From positions 62,001 through 126,000 of the forward strand of contig JANWWJ010000038.1 of NCBI GenBank assembly GCA_025056305.1: DNA of 64,000 bases, given 5' to 3'. Each line of letters opens with the position of its first letter. The stretch's first letter is position 1. This document shows, in pieces, positions 43,933 through 54,037 of the stretch. Origin of the DNA: Chitinophagales bacterium. GTDB lineage: Bacteria > Bacteroidota > Bacteroidia > Chitinophagales > UBA10324. Below the pieces are notes generated by a model. The model had not been told where the DNA came from. It saw only the letters and a list, made by a program, of their open reading frames with translations, and did no database searches. Made by a program: the position numbers and the translations under genes.

Positions 43933-46900
43933 ACCTGTCCTTTTTCCGCTGCTGCAATACCATGTCGTGGAGCATAAATACCGTCAGCTGCCTGTGGTGG
44001 TGTTTCATTGTGCCACCCGCTGCGGCTCAGTACGTAGATCCTGCCCTGTTGGGCGACATCCGCTTTCGCAACATCGGGCCGGCCGTCATGAGTGGGCGGG
44101 TGGCCTGTCTGGACGTGGTGGCGGCAGATGGTAAAACCATTTATGTTGGGGCAGCCAGTGGTGGGGTATGGAAATCAGATGACTTCGGCGTAACCTTCAA
44201 GCCGGTCTTTGATAAATACCCCCAGTCTATCGGCGCCATTACCATTGATCAGCGCCACCCCGATACCGTTTGGGTAGGCACCGGTGAAGGGTGGGTTCGA
44301 AACAGCGTTTCTATCGGCACCGGCATATACGTGACTACCGACGGAGGCTTGAGCTGGAAGCATCGGGGACTGGACAGTACGGAGCGGATTGCACGCATCA
44401 TCATACATCCGCAAAATCCTAATATCATCTATGTCGCTGCTCTGGGCGCGCTATGGGCCGATAGCCCCCACCGCGGCGTGTATCAATCCACCGACGGCGG
44501 AAGCACATGGCAGCGCATGTTCTATGTAGATGAAAAAACCGGCTGCGCTGACTTGGCTATGGATCCTTCTGATCCCAACGTGCTTTACGCGGCCATGTGG
44601 CAATTTCGTCGAAAGCCATACCATTTTCAGTCGGGTGGGCCAGGCAGTGCGCTCTATAAAACTACCGACGGCGGCCGCACCTGGCGTAAGCTCACGGTTG
44701 GTTTGCCTCAGGGAGAACTCGGCCGCATCGGCATTGCTGTTTCACCCGTAAGGCCCAACATTGTTTTTGCCAGCGTGGAATACGAGCAGTCCGCCATTTT
44801 CCGCTCGTCAGATAAGGGTGAAAGCTGGCAACGGCGGGGCACACACCTGAACGTCATCGAGCGGCCCTTTTATTTTCAACGTTTATGGTGCGATCCGGTT
44901 GACACCAACACCATTTATAAAGCGGGCTTCAATCTCATCATCTCACGCGATGGCGGATTGTCGTTTACGACCATCGGCGGCGGACATGGCGACGACCACG
45001 ACCTGTGGACCAATCCCCGCAACCCCGACCAGCTCGTCATCGGTACCGATGGAGGGGTGTATATCTCTAACAACAAAGGCGGCAGTTACTATTTGTGTCG
45101 TAGCCTTCCGATAGCACAATTCTATCGCATCAGTTATGATATGGAAAATCCATATAATATCTATGGAGGCTTACAGGACAACATGAGCTGGTATGGCCCA
45201 TCGAGAACCAACACATCGGGCATCCTTTCCAAGCACTGGACCCCCTTTAGCTATGGCGACGGCTTTTGGTCGTTTGTGGACCCTTCCGATCCAAACATTG
45301 CCTACACCGAAATTCAAGGTGGTGTCCTGTACCGGTACGATAAACGGACAAAGATTTTAAAAGAGTTGACCCCCGCTGCACCGCCAGGAGAGCCCCGATA
45401 TCGTTTCAATTGGAACACCCCTTTTTTGCCCAGTCGGCACAACCCGAAGAAGCTCTTTTTGGGTAGTCAATATGTTTTGGTGTCATATGATAGGGGGGAG
45501 AGTTGGAAACGCATTTCCCCGGATCTAACCACCAACAAACCGGAGTTTCAGCAGCAGGCAGCTTCGGGAGGTGTTACACTCGATAATTCAGCTGCGGAAA
45601 ACTATTGCTCTTTATTCTACATTGCCGAATCACCGCTCGACAGCAACATCATCTGGGCGGGAAGCGATGATGGTCAGCTTCACCTCACGCGCGATGGCGG
45701 CCAAACGTGGATCAACCTCAGCAGAAATTGGGCGAACCTGCCACCATATCCTTGGATTACGTGCATTGAACCCAGTCGCCATCAAATTGCTACGGCTTAT
45801 GTAACGTTGGACTATCACATGTGGGGAAACATGAAGCCTTACGTGCTCAAAACAGAAGATTGGGGCCAGACGTGGACATTAATCAGCAATGATTCTATTA
45901 AGGGTTTTTGTCATATAATTCGTGAAGATCTTGTCAATCCCAATTTGCTTTTCGTAGGTACTGAGCTGGGTCTATTTTTCAGTATTGACAGGGGAAAAAA
46001 TTGGTCGGGATTCAACCATCAGCAGAACCTGCCGCCCGTGCCGGTTCGCGACCTGGCCATCCATCCGCGTGATCAGGAGCTGATCGTAGGAACACACGGC
46101 CGGGGCATCTATATCCTGGATAAATTGGAATTGAGTCTGTTGCGGCAGCTGACGCATTCTTTGTTTGAACAAAAGATTGCGATACTGGCCGTAGCCGACC
46201 ATGAAGTATCCCTTAGAGGAATTGATTTTTCCTACATGAGTGAAGACGAGTTCAGTGGCACTAACCCTTCAACCGATGCACGTATTGCTTATTACCTCAA
46301 AGACCGGCAATTGGTTGGAGAGGTACGCATTGAAACGCTCGACAGCTCAGGTGCTGTAGTCAATCATGTCCCCGGTGGGAAACGCAAAGGCATCAATATT
46401 GTAACCATACCAACCAGTTACAAGCCGCCGCAGGTACCGCCGGCACCTCGACTGGCACCGGCAGCCATAGCTGGTCCTCGCTTGCCGGAAGGTACTTACC
46501 GGGCTCGCCTCATCCGGCATAAAGACACTTTTTATGTAACCTTTCGCATTTATCTGCCCATTCAGGCACCTTATACGTCCAGTGAGCGAGCCTTGCGGCA
46601 TCAAGCCTTGATGACATGCTACAACCTGTTTGATGACCTCAGCTACACCGTGCACAGCGTTTTGGCTTTGCAAGAACACATCAAGCAGTTGCAGAACGAG
46701 GCGCGCAGCACTGCTGCGTTAAAAAAGAAATTGTTGGTCTTTGAAAAAGAGTTGGATGCTTTGCACAGTACCTTGGTCAACCGTGCAGAAGGGGTCGTAC
46801 AAAGTGAAAACGCCAACCGTGTACGGGAAAATCTTTCCGACACCTATGGTATGATCCTGGGCTACGAAGGTCCACCCGGATCAAATACTTTAGAGCGTGT

Positions 46901-47051
46901 GGCAACACTCAAAGCAGAGGTAGCTGCTGCCGAGCACAAGCTGCAGCAGTTGTTGAACCGTTACCTTCCGGACATCAACAAAGAGCTTAAACGTGCCGGT
47001 TTACCCCTCATGCAGCGGATCACACCAAACAAGCCATCCAACATCAAATAG
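43929..47051 (+). CDS. Secreted Asp-box (BNR/sortilin-like) beta-propeller protein
   Basis: 1040 residues with a signal sequence ending near PPAAAQ (residue ~34). At least ten Asp-box turns (S/T-x-D-x-G-x-x-W/F) can be read, for example TTDGGLSWKHRG, STDGGSTWQRMF, TTDGGRTWRKLT, SSDKGESWQRRG, TRDGGQTWINLS and TEDWGQTWTLIS. They imply one large or two stacked propellers as in VPS10/sortilin and exo-xyloglucanase-like folds. A C-terminal region (~880-1010) is helical and coiled-coil-like. No glycosidase catalytic set is obvious, so binding rather than hydrolysis is possible. Confidence 0.82.
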   Translation: MNLSFFRCCNTMSWSINTVSCLWWCFIVPPAAAQYVDPALLGDIRFRNIGPAVMSGRVACLDVVAADGKTIYVGAASGGVWKSDDFGVTFKPVFDKYPQSIGAITIDQRHPDTVWVGTGEGWVRNSVSIGTGIYVTTDGGLSWKHRGLDSTERIARIIIHPQNPNIIYVAALGALWADSPHRGVYQSTDGGSTWQRMFYVDEKTGCADLAMDPSDPNVLYAAMWQFRRKPYHFQSGGPGSALYKTTDGGRTWRKLTVGLPQGELGRIGIAVSPVRPNIVFASVEYEQSAIFRSSDKGESWQRRGTHLNVIERPFYFQRLWCDPVDTNTIYKAGFNLIISRDGGLSFTTIGGGHGDDHDLWTNPRNPDQLVIGTDGGVYISNNKGGSYYLCRSLPIAQFYRISYDMENPYNIYGGLQDNMSWYGPSRTNTSGILSKHWTPFSYGDGFWSFVDPSDPNIAYTEIQGGVLYRYDKRTKILKELTPAAPPGEPRYRFNWNTPFLPSRHNPKKLFLGSQYVLVSYDRGESWKRISPDLTTNKPEFQQQAASGGVTLDNSAAENYCSLFYIAESPLDSNIIWAGSDDGQLHLTRDGGQTWINLSRNWANLPPYPWITCIEPSRHQIATAYVTLDYHMWGNMKPYVLKTEDWGQTWTLISNDSIKGFCHIIREDLVNPNLLFVGTELGLFFSIDRGKNWSGFNHQQNLPPVPVRDLAIHPRDQELIVGTHGRGIYILDKLELSLLRQLTHSLFEQKIAILAVADHEVSLRGIDFSYMSEDEFSGTNPSTDARIAYYLKDRQLVGEVRIETLDSSGAVVNHVPGGKRKGINIVTIPTSYKPPQVPPAPRLAPAAIAGPRLPEGTYRARLIRHKDTFYVTFRIYLPIQAPYTSSERALRHQALMTCYNLFDDLSYTVHSVLALQEHIKQLQNEARSTAALKKKLLVFEKELDALHSTLVNRAEGVVQSENANRVRENLSDTYGMILGYEGPPGSNTLERVATLKAEVAAAEHKLQQLLNRYLPDINKELKRAGLPLMQRITPNKPSNIK

Positions 47052-47095
47052 TTCCTTTTTTAATTTATCGTGTAACTTGCCAGAAAAAATTTAAT

Positions 47096-48085
47096 ATGCC
47101 CAGCCGACGCAAATTTTTACGCCAAACGGCGCTGGCCGCAGGCAGCGGATTGTTGGCTGCTGCTTGGGATGCGAAGCAGGCGATAGCGCAAGTTGCTCAA
47201 AGCACTTCACCACAAGACCACATCGTTTTGTCTACATGGGACTTTGGGCTTAAAGCCAACCGAAAGGCCATGGAAATTTTAATGTCGGGAGGCCGTCTGC
47301 TGGACGCTGTAGAAGAGGGGGTCAAGGTAGTCGAGGCTGATCCTCAAAGCACTTCAGTGGGGCTTAACGGCTATCCCGACCGCGACGGCTACGTCACGCT
47401 GGATGCCTGCATCATGGATGAGGAAGGCAATGCCGGATCCGTCACCTACCTGCAGTATATTGAACATCCGGTAAGTGTGGCAAGATTAATTATGGAAAAA
47501 ACTCCTCATGTAATGTTATCAGGCCGGGGAGCTTTGCGCTTTGCACTCGATCATGGGTTCAAGATGAAAAAGGGCCTTAGCCCGCAGGCACGAGAAGCAT
47601 GGGAAGCCTGGAAAAAGAAAACCGGATATGTGCCCAGGCCTGTCTCGGGCGATCACGACACCATAGGTCTTATTGCCCGCTCTGCCGACGGAAAACTGGC
47701 CGGTGCCTGCACCACCAGCGGCTTAGCCTTTAAAATGCACGGCCGGGTTGGTGATTCGCCCATCATCGGTGCCGGCCTTTACGTGGATCCTTTGGTAGGC
47801 GCCGCCACAGCTACCGGAGTAGGCGAGTACGTCATCCGCATCTGCGGGTCGCATACCATCGTGGAATTGATGCGGCAGGGCGTGCCGCCTCAACAGGCTT
47901 GCCTGGAAGCACTAAAGCGCATTGTCGTGCGGCACAAAAAACTGGACAACGTTCAAGTAGGCTTTTTGGCACTACATCGCACCGGCGCCTATGGCGCTTA
48001 TGCCTTGAGGCCAGGGTTCCAATATGCGCTTTCCGTAGGTGCCAGCCACGAACTACACGCAGCACCGTTCATGTTTGACGAATAG
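47096..48085 (+). CDS. Tat-exported glycosylasparaginase (N4-(beta-GlcNAc)-L-asparaginase)
   Basis: 329 residues. A twin-arginine signal (PSRRKFLRQTALAAGSGLLAAA) predicts folded export. The Ntn-hydrolase core shows GLNGYPDRDGYVTLDACIMD and the autocleavage site HDTIG (187-191), with T189 as the new N-terminal nucleophile. GACTTSGLAFKMHGRVGDSPIIGAG is the substrate and glycine-rich region. It removes Asn-linked GlcNAc from glycopeptides, which suggests scavenging of N-glycoprotein fragments. Confidence 0.93.
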   Translation: MPSRRKFLRQTALAAGSGLLAAAWDAKQAIAQVAQSTSPQDHIVLSTWDFGLKANRKAMEILMSGGRLLDAVEEGVKVVEADPQSTSVGLNGYPDRDGYVTLDACIMDEEGNAGSVTYLQYIEHPVSVARLIMEKTPHVMLSGRGALRFALDHGFKMKKGLSPQAREAWEAWKKKTGYVPRPVSGDHDTIGLIARSADGKLAGACTTSGLAFKMHGRVGDSPIIGAGLYVDPLVGAATATGVGEYVIRICGSHTIVELMRQGVPPQQACLEALKRIVVRHKKLDNVQVGFLALHRTGAYGAYALRPGFQYALSVGASHELHAAPFMFDE

Positions 48086-48094
48086 AAAACTAAC

Positions 48095-49423
48095 TCAACC
48101 AGGGGTCATTAGCTTCCTGAGCAATAAATAGATAGGATATCCTAATACCAACAATGCTGCGCCCACAAGGCTATTTGTAGGATCGCTGATCACAATGCTG
48201 ATCGTGACACCGACTTGCATGGCAATGAATACGGATGGAATCCAGGGATACCAGCGAATGCGATAGCCTTCCTGGTCGTCGCCCACATTTCTTTTGCGGA
48301 GAATAAAAATGCTGTAGGCAGCAAAAGCCAGGGCCAGCGTATCGTTGAACATTACGTAGTTGAGAAGGTTGTCATAATTCTGCAAAAGCAGAAACATGGC
48401 CACAACGAGGATGCAAAAAAACGCCAACGTAAATTCCTGTACCTGCTTTCGTTGATGGACGTGATGAAAACGCATGGGCAAAACACCCTCTTGGGCCATT
48501 GCATAAAACACGCGAGGAACAAACAGCAGGGCAGCGTTCACATAGCCCAATACAGAGAGGAAAATGGCAATTCCGGCAAAGGCGCTGCCTGCATCGCCCA
48601 TCATCCGACGGGCCAGCGCCTCGGCGACCAGGGGAGCTTGTTTTAGCTGCTCGAATCCCAAAACATACACATAAGTAAAATTTATTAATAGATACAAGGC
48701 TACGACGATCAACATGGCCAGCAAGATGCCGCGCGGTATGGTTCGGTGCGGGCAATGGGCATCGGCACCAAGATTGGCGGTGTTTTGGTATCCCCCGTAA
48801 CTAAAATAAACGCCCACCAACGCTGTGCCTACTGCCAAAAACCACGTTTTTGGGTCGGCAGACGTATAGGAAAGGTTGGTTGGCATATGGGATTCCGGTG
48901 AGGCCAGCACCAGAGCACTGATCAAGACAAGCACCAATACGATTTTGACCAGGCTCAGCAAGTTTTGGGTCATGCTTCCAGCCTTAATGCCCAAATAGTT
49001 AATTGTGAAAAGCACCCCAATCACCCCTACGAACATGATCTTTTCCGAGGCGGGTTGCTGTAGCTGAACAGGAAGTATTACGGGCGCCAGGTATTGAACA
49101 CCAGTAAACGTGACGGCAGCCACAGCACCAGCCGTGAGCAAGATGTACGTCCAGATCAGCATGAAAGCCAAGGCCGGTGAATAGCACAGCGAAAAAATGC
49201 GGTAGAACCCTCCGGCCACCGGCAGCCTTGACCCGATTTCAGCGAACGTCAATGCCCCACAAAAGGCCACGAGGCCCCCAACCACCCATACGAGAAAGAA
49301 GTTAAACGCATTGCCTGCTTGTTGGGCTACGATGGCAGGATTGCGAAAAATGCCAATACCAATGACCATACTAACCACAATCATGGTCACATCAAACAAC
49401 TTCAAGGTTGGCCGGATGGTCAT
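48095..49423 (-). CDS. APC-superfamily amino acid permease
   Basis: 442 residues with about twelve hydrophobic segments. The first reads MIVVSMVIGIGIFRNPAIVA, the G-I-G-I-F unwound TM1 motif of APC transporters. GGFYRIFSLCYSPALAFM and the TM6 region VGVYFSYGGYQNTANLGAD follow. Likely an inner-membrane amino acid transporter; substrate not assignable. Start at ATG 49423. It lies 23 bases after proS on the same strand. Confidence 0.88.
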   Translation of the reverse strand: MTIRPTLKLFDVTMIVVSMVIGIGIFRNPAIVAQQAGNAFNFFLVWVVGGLVAFCGALTFAEIGSRLPVAGGFYRIFSLCYSPALAFMLIWTYILLTAGAVAAVTFTGVQYLAPVILPVQLQQPASEKIMFVGVIGVLFTINYLGIKAGSMTQNLLSLVKIVLVLVLISALVLASPESHMPTNLSYTSADPKTWFLAVGTALVGVYFSYGGYQNTANLGADAHCPHRTIPRGILLAMLIVVALYLLINFTYVYVLGFEQLKQAPLVAEALARRMMGDAGSAFAGIAIFLSVLGYVNAALLFVPRVFYAMAQEGVLPMRFHHVHQRKQVQEFTLAFFCILVVAMFLLLQNYDNLLNYVMFNDTLALAFAAYSIFILRKRNVGDDQEGYRIRWYPWIPSVFIAMQVGVTISIVISDPTNSLVGAALLVLGYPIYLLLRKLMTPG

Positions 49424-49446
49424 GGGATATCTACTCAGCGAACCGT

Positions 49447-50955
49447 TTAATAGGCAATGGCAAACCAAGCCTGAAGGTGCGATGGCTTGCCGCTGTAAAT
49501 GCATTTGCCGGGCACCGGTTGCTGATCGAGAGGAATGCAGCGAATGGTCGCTTTGGTTTCTTCTTTGATAGCCAGTTCGGTTTCGGTAGTGCCATCCCAG
49601 TGGGCTACAATGAAGCCTCCTTTTTCTGTAAGCACTTTTTTGAATTCGTCGTAAGATTGAACGTAGGTGGTATGCGCTTCACGAAATTGCAAGACTCGCC
49701 GGTACATATTATGATGAATGTCATCTAACAAAGTTTGGATGCGCGTGCTCAGCCCCTCCATCGGCACAATTTCCTTGGTCAAGGTATCGCGACGTGCCAG
49801 CTCTACGGTGTTTTGTTCTAAGTCTCTGGGACCTATGGCTATGCGCAACGGCACGCCTCGCAATTCATATTCGGTGAACTTCCATCCCGGCTTTTGTTGG
49901 GGGTCGTCGTCGACACGCACGCGTATTTGATGAGCCGTCAACTCCGATTTCAGGCGGTGGGCAACCTGGCTGATTTGCTCCAGCTGCTGCGAACTTCGGG
50001 CAATGGGAATGATGACCAGTTGGATGGGAGCCACCCGCGGCGGCAAAATCAATCCGTGGTCATCGCCGTGCGCCATAATAATGGTGCCTATAAGTCGGGT
50101 AGACACACCCCACGACGTGGCCCATACATACTCTTGCTGATTGTTTCGATTGGTAAAGGTTACGTCGAAAGCCTTGGCAAAATTCTGACCTAAGAAATGG
50201 GAAGTGCCGGCCTGAATGGCCTTACCATCCTGAACCAATACTTCGATGCAGTAGGTGTCTTCCGCTCCGGCAAACCGTTCGGCAGCGGTCTTGACACCTT
50301 TAAGCACCGGCAAAGCCAGCCAATGCTCGGCAAAGTCGGCGTAAACGTGCAACATGCGGCGAGCTTCTTCTATGGCTTCTTCGCGTGTGGCATGTGCGGT
50401 ATGCCCTTCTTGCCACAAAAACTCGGTGGTGCGCAAAAACAGGCGCGTGCGCATCTCCCAGCGCACAATGTTGGCCCACTGGTTGATCAGCAAGGGCAGG
50501 TCACGGTACGAACGAATCCAACTCTTGAATGTGTTCCAAATCACCGCTTCAGAGGTGGGCCGTACCACAAGTTCTTCTTCCAGTTTTGCTTCCGGATCTA
50601 CCATTAGCTTGCCCTTATGCTGCGGATCGTTTTTTAGCCGATAATGGGTTACAACGGCACATTCTTTTGCAAAGCCTTCTGCATGGCCTTCTTCTTTTTC
50701 GAGGAAACTTTTAGGAACAAACAGCGGGAAGTAAGCATTTTGGTGTCCTGTTTCTTTGAACATTTGGTCCAGTTGCCTTTGTATGTTTTCCCATAATGCA
50801 TAGCCATAGGGCTTGATAACCATGCAACCACGAACGGCGGAGTAATCGGCCAGCCCACTTTTCAGTACCAGATCGTTGTACCATTGGGCGTAATCTTTCG
50901 CACGGGGTGTAACCGACTTTATTTCAAATTCTTTGTTGGCAGATCGTTCGCTCAT
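49447..50955 (-). CDS. proS: Prolyl-tRNA synthetase, archaeal/eukaryote-like type
   Basis: Charges tRNA-Pro. 502 residues lacking the bacterial editing insert, i.e. the short type: [22 protein letters not shown] (motif 1), [25 protein letters not shown] and [22 protein letters not shown] (motif 2), and [24 protein letters not shown] (motif 3 region). The C-terminal anticodon-binding and terminal domains are present, ending [16 protein letters not shown]. This class is common in Bacteroidota. Confidence 0.96.
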   Translation of the reverse strand: MSERSANKEFEIKSVTPRAKDYAQWYNDLVLKSGLADYSAVRGCMVIKPYGYALWENIQRQLDQMFKETGHQNAYFPLFVPKSFLEKEEGHAEGFAKECAVVTHYRLKNDPQHKGKLMVDPEAKLEEELVVRPTSEAVIWNTFKSWIRSYRDLPLLINQWANIVRWEMRTRLFLRTTEFLWQEGHTAHATREEAIEEARRMLHVYADFAEHWLALPVLKGVKTAAERFAGAEDTYCIEVLVQDGKAIQAGTSHFLGQNFAKAFDVTFTNRNNQQEYVWATSWGVSTRLIGTIIMAHGDDHGLILPPRVAPIQLVIIPIARSSQQLEQISQVAHRLKSELTAHQIRVRVDDDPQQKPGWKFTEYELRGVPLRIAIGPRDLEQNTVELARRDTLTKEIVPMEGLSTRIQTLLDDIHHNMYRRVLQFREAHTTYVQSYDEFKKVLTEKGGFIVAHWDGTTETELAIKEETKATIRCIPLDQQPVPGKCIYSGKPSHLQAWFAIAY

Positions 50956-51056
50956 GGCTTATTTTGGCATGAAGATTGAACTTTCTGGGTGAAAATACCT
51001 GAAAAATTCAACGAACGTAAAATTGAACGGATTGCTCACCTAAAAACAGTCGGGTT

Positions 51057-52421
51057 ATGAAGCCGTTGCTTTCCCTCCTTGCAGTAGCGCTGATCGCAGC
51101 CTCTTGTTCTACAAGTCAAAAAAGTGCACGCGTCGCTAGCGACGATGTTTACATCAGTAAGTCCACACCAAGCGGCACACCGGCTCAAACCCAGCAGCCC
51201 GGTGCCAAAGGTGATTACCCCGACAACAGCAGTAAGCCCTCGAATGAGTCTGAAAACCGCTCGGCTCAGCCCGACTACAGCTACTCAGAACACTACACCG
51301 ACGAACAAGGAAACACTTATATAACCAACAACTACTATTATGGCGACAATTACGACTTCTACGACAGTTACACTGCTCGTTTAAGCCGATGGTACGATCC
51401 ATATTGTGGTTTTAGCTATTTCAGTCCATTCTACACCGGATGGTACTGGGGATTTCCGGTTTATTACACACCTGGCTTTTATGTAAGCATAGGATGGGGC
51501 TGGTACAGGCCGTGGTATGATCCATGGTATTTTTCATGGTATTATCCTCCCGTATGGTATAATCCGTGGTTTTATGATCCGTGGTATTCGCCGTGGGGAT
51601 GGTATCCTTATTGGGCCTATGGATATCCCTATTATGGTAGTTATTGGAGCGGGTATTGGCATGGGTACTATCACGGATGGAATGATGCTTTAGGTTGGGG
51701 TTCCGGCCGCTACTATTATGGTCCCCGAGGCTCTTCATCGGACAATGTGCCGGGGAGCAGTGGCATCGGTCGGCAGTACCGTTTAGGAGGTGACAACACG
51801 GTAACAGCCAGTGCCGTAACCCCGATAAACCGAACCATTCAGCGCCCAACACCGGTGCGTACACGCAGTGTCGAGCATGTGGTACCGGCTATTCAAGGAA
51901 AGCCCATCCGAGACCTGAGCACGCCTGATCGTGGGGTACCTTATAGAGGAAACGATGATATACGTCTGCCTGACCGTAAAGGGCCGGATATGGTTCCGAA
52001 TAAACCTCAGGGCGACGACAAGTTTCCTGTAAGTCCGTCGCGGCCACGGCCCGAGGGCGGCAAGGTGCCCGACGGAAAGTCGGGACCTCAAAAACCAGGC
52101 TTCGACCGCCCTGTTCCTCAGGGTGCTGAGCCGCAAGGGCGGCCGCGCTCGAACAATGCACTTCCACCCAAAGGTATGGGTCAACTCTTTGAGCCCTGGC
52201 AACTCGACAAGCAACTGAGCACGCCAAGCGAAAAAAAGCGCGGGGGGATGGATCGTGAAGAAAGCGGTACGCGAGTGAAGCAGCAAGAAGGGTTCAGGTT
52301 CAGTAGCGATCGGGAAACCAGCAACACACGCCATGAGGGACGTGTAAGCGAAGGAAACCGCAGTTCAAGCAGCAGCTCTGCCGGTCGCCCGTCCGGTAAT
52401 TCGTCGCGGCCGCCTCGTTAA
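51057..52421 (+). CDS. Trp/Tyr-rich low-complexity lipoprotein
   Basis: 454 residues. A lipoprotein signal (VALIAASC, acyl Cys 17) is followed by a polar linker. Residues ~100-222 then show extreme aromatic bias: by my count 18 Trp, 28 Tyr and 7 Phe in residues 111-220, nearly half, in motifs such as WYDPWY, PWYSPWGWYPYW and GYPYYGSYW. The last half is Pro/Arg/Gly/Ser-rich and probably disordered. No known domain. It is followed 35 bases later by a FadL-type channel, which suggests a joint outer-membrane role (inference). Confidence 0.78.
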   Translation: MKPLLSLLAVALIAASCSTSQKSARVASDDVYISKSTPSGTPAQTQQPGAKGDYPDNSSKPSNESENRSAQPDYSYSEHYTDEQGNTYITNNYYYGDNYDFYDSYTARLSRWYDPYCGFSYFSPFYTGWYWGFPVYYTPGFYVSIGWGWYRPWYDPWYFSWYYPPVWYNPWFYDPWYSPWGWYPYWAYGYPYYGSYWSGYWHGYYHGWNDALGWGSGRYYYGPRGSSSDNVPGSSGIGRQYRLGGDNTVTASAVTPINRTIQRPTPVRTRSVEHVVPAIQGKPIRDLSTPDRGVPYRGNDDIRLPDRKGPDMVPNKPQGDDKFPVSPSRPRPEGGKVPDGKSGPQKPGFDRPVPQGAEPQGRPRSNNALPPKGMGQLFEPWQLDKQLSTPSEKKRGGMDREESGTRVKQQEGFRFSSDRETSNTRHEGRVSEGNRSSSSSSAGRPSGNSSRPPR

Positions 52422-52456
52422 TCTGATTAATTAATAAAAAATTAAATTTTAAAGTC

Positions 52457-53974
52457 ATGAAAACGTTCATGAAAGGGATTGCTTTTTCCCTGATGTTAGC
52501 CGGAGTTCTGATGTCTTCCGGCCTTCTGTGGGCACAAAACGACGTGGATGCCCTACGTTACTCGATGTTGCGATGGAACGGGACGGCACGCTTTGCTGCC
52601 CTTTCAGGAGCTTTTTCGGCCTTAGGTGCTGACTTCAGTACATTGAGTACAAACCCTGCGGGTTTAGGCCTGTATCGTGCCAATGAAATCAGCATGTCGC
52701 TGGCATTGACCAACACAGCCACGCAGGCATCTTTCCTTGAACGAACGGACAACCAAAGCGCGCTTACCTTCAATGTCCCAGGCTTAGGAGCAGTGTTCTC
52801 CCTTGACTTAACCAAAAAGAACAGAGAAAATGACTGGAAACGCTTCAATTTCGGTTTTGGCTTCAATCGCATTGCTGATTTTAATCAATACTATCGTTAT
52901 TCCGGATTCAACACTTCCAGTTCTTGGATAGATTATTATGTTGCCGAGGCCAATCAGAATGGAGGTGTTGCCCCCGGACAGATTACCGATACCTATCCGT
53001 TCGGAGCAGGAATGTTTTACCAAGGCTATCTCATTAATCCCCTTCCTTCAGATACCAACCAATACAGCGGAGTTGTGCAGGGGGGCCAGATTTGGCAATA
53101 CGGAGACATCCGGCAGCAGCGCAATCTGTCTGATTTAGTGTTGGCTGCCGGAGCCAACTACAACGACAAATTGCTGTTGGGTTTCACCTTGAGTATGGCC
53201 AGCATTTCCTACCGCTCCAACCAGGTTTTTGAAGAAAAAGATCTTGACAACCTTCATCCGGACTTTGAGTGGTTCTATTTGCGTAATTCCTTGCAGACCA
53301 TAGGCGCTGGCCTTGCCGCCAAGCTTGGGCTGACCTATTTGGTAAATGATCATCTGCGATTAGCCTTAGCGGCACATACACCCACCCATTTCTGGATGCA
53401 AGATGTATATGATTCCTACCTAAGTTCCTCAACGGAGCTCACCGGTAGTCATGAATGGCTGTCTCCTTTGGGTCGCTATGACTATGAGTTGACGACACCA
53501 TGGCGATTGATTTCAGGTGCAGCATTCGTGCTGCCGACTTATGGCTTGCTTTCGTTGGATTACGAACTGGTGGATTACCGCTCCATGCGCTATCGCTTCC
53601 GCACTATGGGCACTCTGGAAGAGCGGAATTTGGAGCAAGAAATAAACCAAAAGATCTCTGAGAAATACATCGCTGCCCATCAGGTGCGGATGGGAGCTGA
53701 AGCTGTTTTGAATGAATTTCGGCTCAGGGGAGGCATTTCCTACAGCACCTCCCCCTTCAATGCTGATGTAAGGCCCGACGAAGACCTCTCGCGCCTGTCG
53801 TGGAGTGCTGGCGCCGGCTACCGCGGAAACCGGCTCTACATCGACGGTGCCGTTGTATGGATGCGACAAAAGCAATTCTTTCAGCCATATACGCTTGCTG
53901 GGGTAGAAGTGCCGGGCGTATCGCTACGCAAAACCACCACCGATTACTTACTGACGGTAGGCTTCCGGTTCTGA
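52457..53974 (+). CDS. OmpP1/FadL-family outer-membrane channel
   Basis: 505 residues: signal peptide (MKTFMKGIAFSLMLAGVLMSSGLLWAQ), then an N-terminal hatch-like segment, GTARFAALSGAFSALGADFSTLSTNPAGLGLYRANEISMS, the hallmark of the Bacteroidota FadL/TodX group. Alternating strands with C-terminal aromatic LLTVGFRF end a beta-barrel. Family members import hydrophobic compounds. It is probably co-transcribed with the aromatic lipoprotein. Confidence 0.88.
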   Translation: MKTFMKGIAFSLMLAGVLMSSGLLWAQNDVDALRYSMLRWNGTARFAALSGAFSALGADFSTLSTNPAGLGLYRANEISMSLALTNTATQASFLERTDNQSALTFNVPGLGAVFSLDLTKKNRENDWKRFNFGFGFNRIADFNQYYRYSGFNTSSSWIDYYVAEANQNGGVAPGQITDTYPFGAGMFYQGYLINPLPSDTNQYSGVVQGGQIWQYGDIRQQRNLSDLVLAAGANYNDKLLLGFTLSMASISYRSNQVFEEKDLDNLHPDFEWFYLRNSLQTIGAGLAAKLGLTYLVNDHLRLALAAHTPTHFWMQDVYDSYLSSSTELTGSHEWLSPLGRYDYELTTPWRLISGAAFVLPTYGLLSLDYELVDYRSMRYRFRTMGTLEERNLEQEINQKISEKYIAAHQVRMGAEAVLNEFRLRGGISYSTSPFNADVRPDEDLSRLSWSAGAGYRGNRLYIDGAVVWMRQKQFFQPYTLAGVEVPGVSLRKTTTDYLLTVGFRF

Positions 53975-54037
53975 GATGGTCTATACATCACCGAGGTTTG
54001 ACGCATGGCTGCAGCTGTGGCTACTTTTGCTGCAGCC

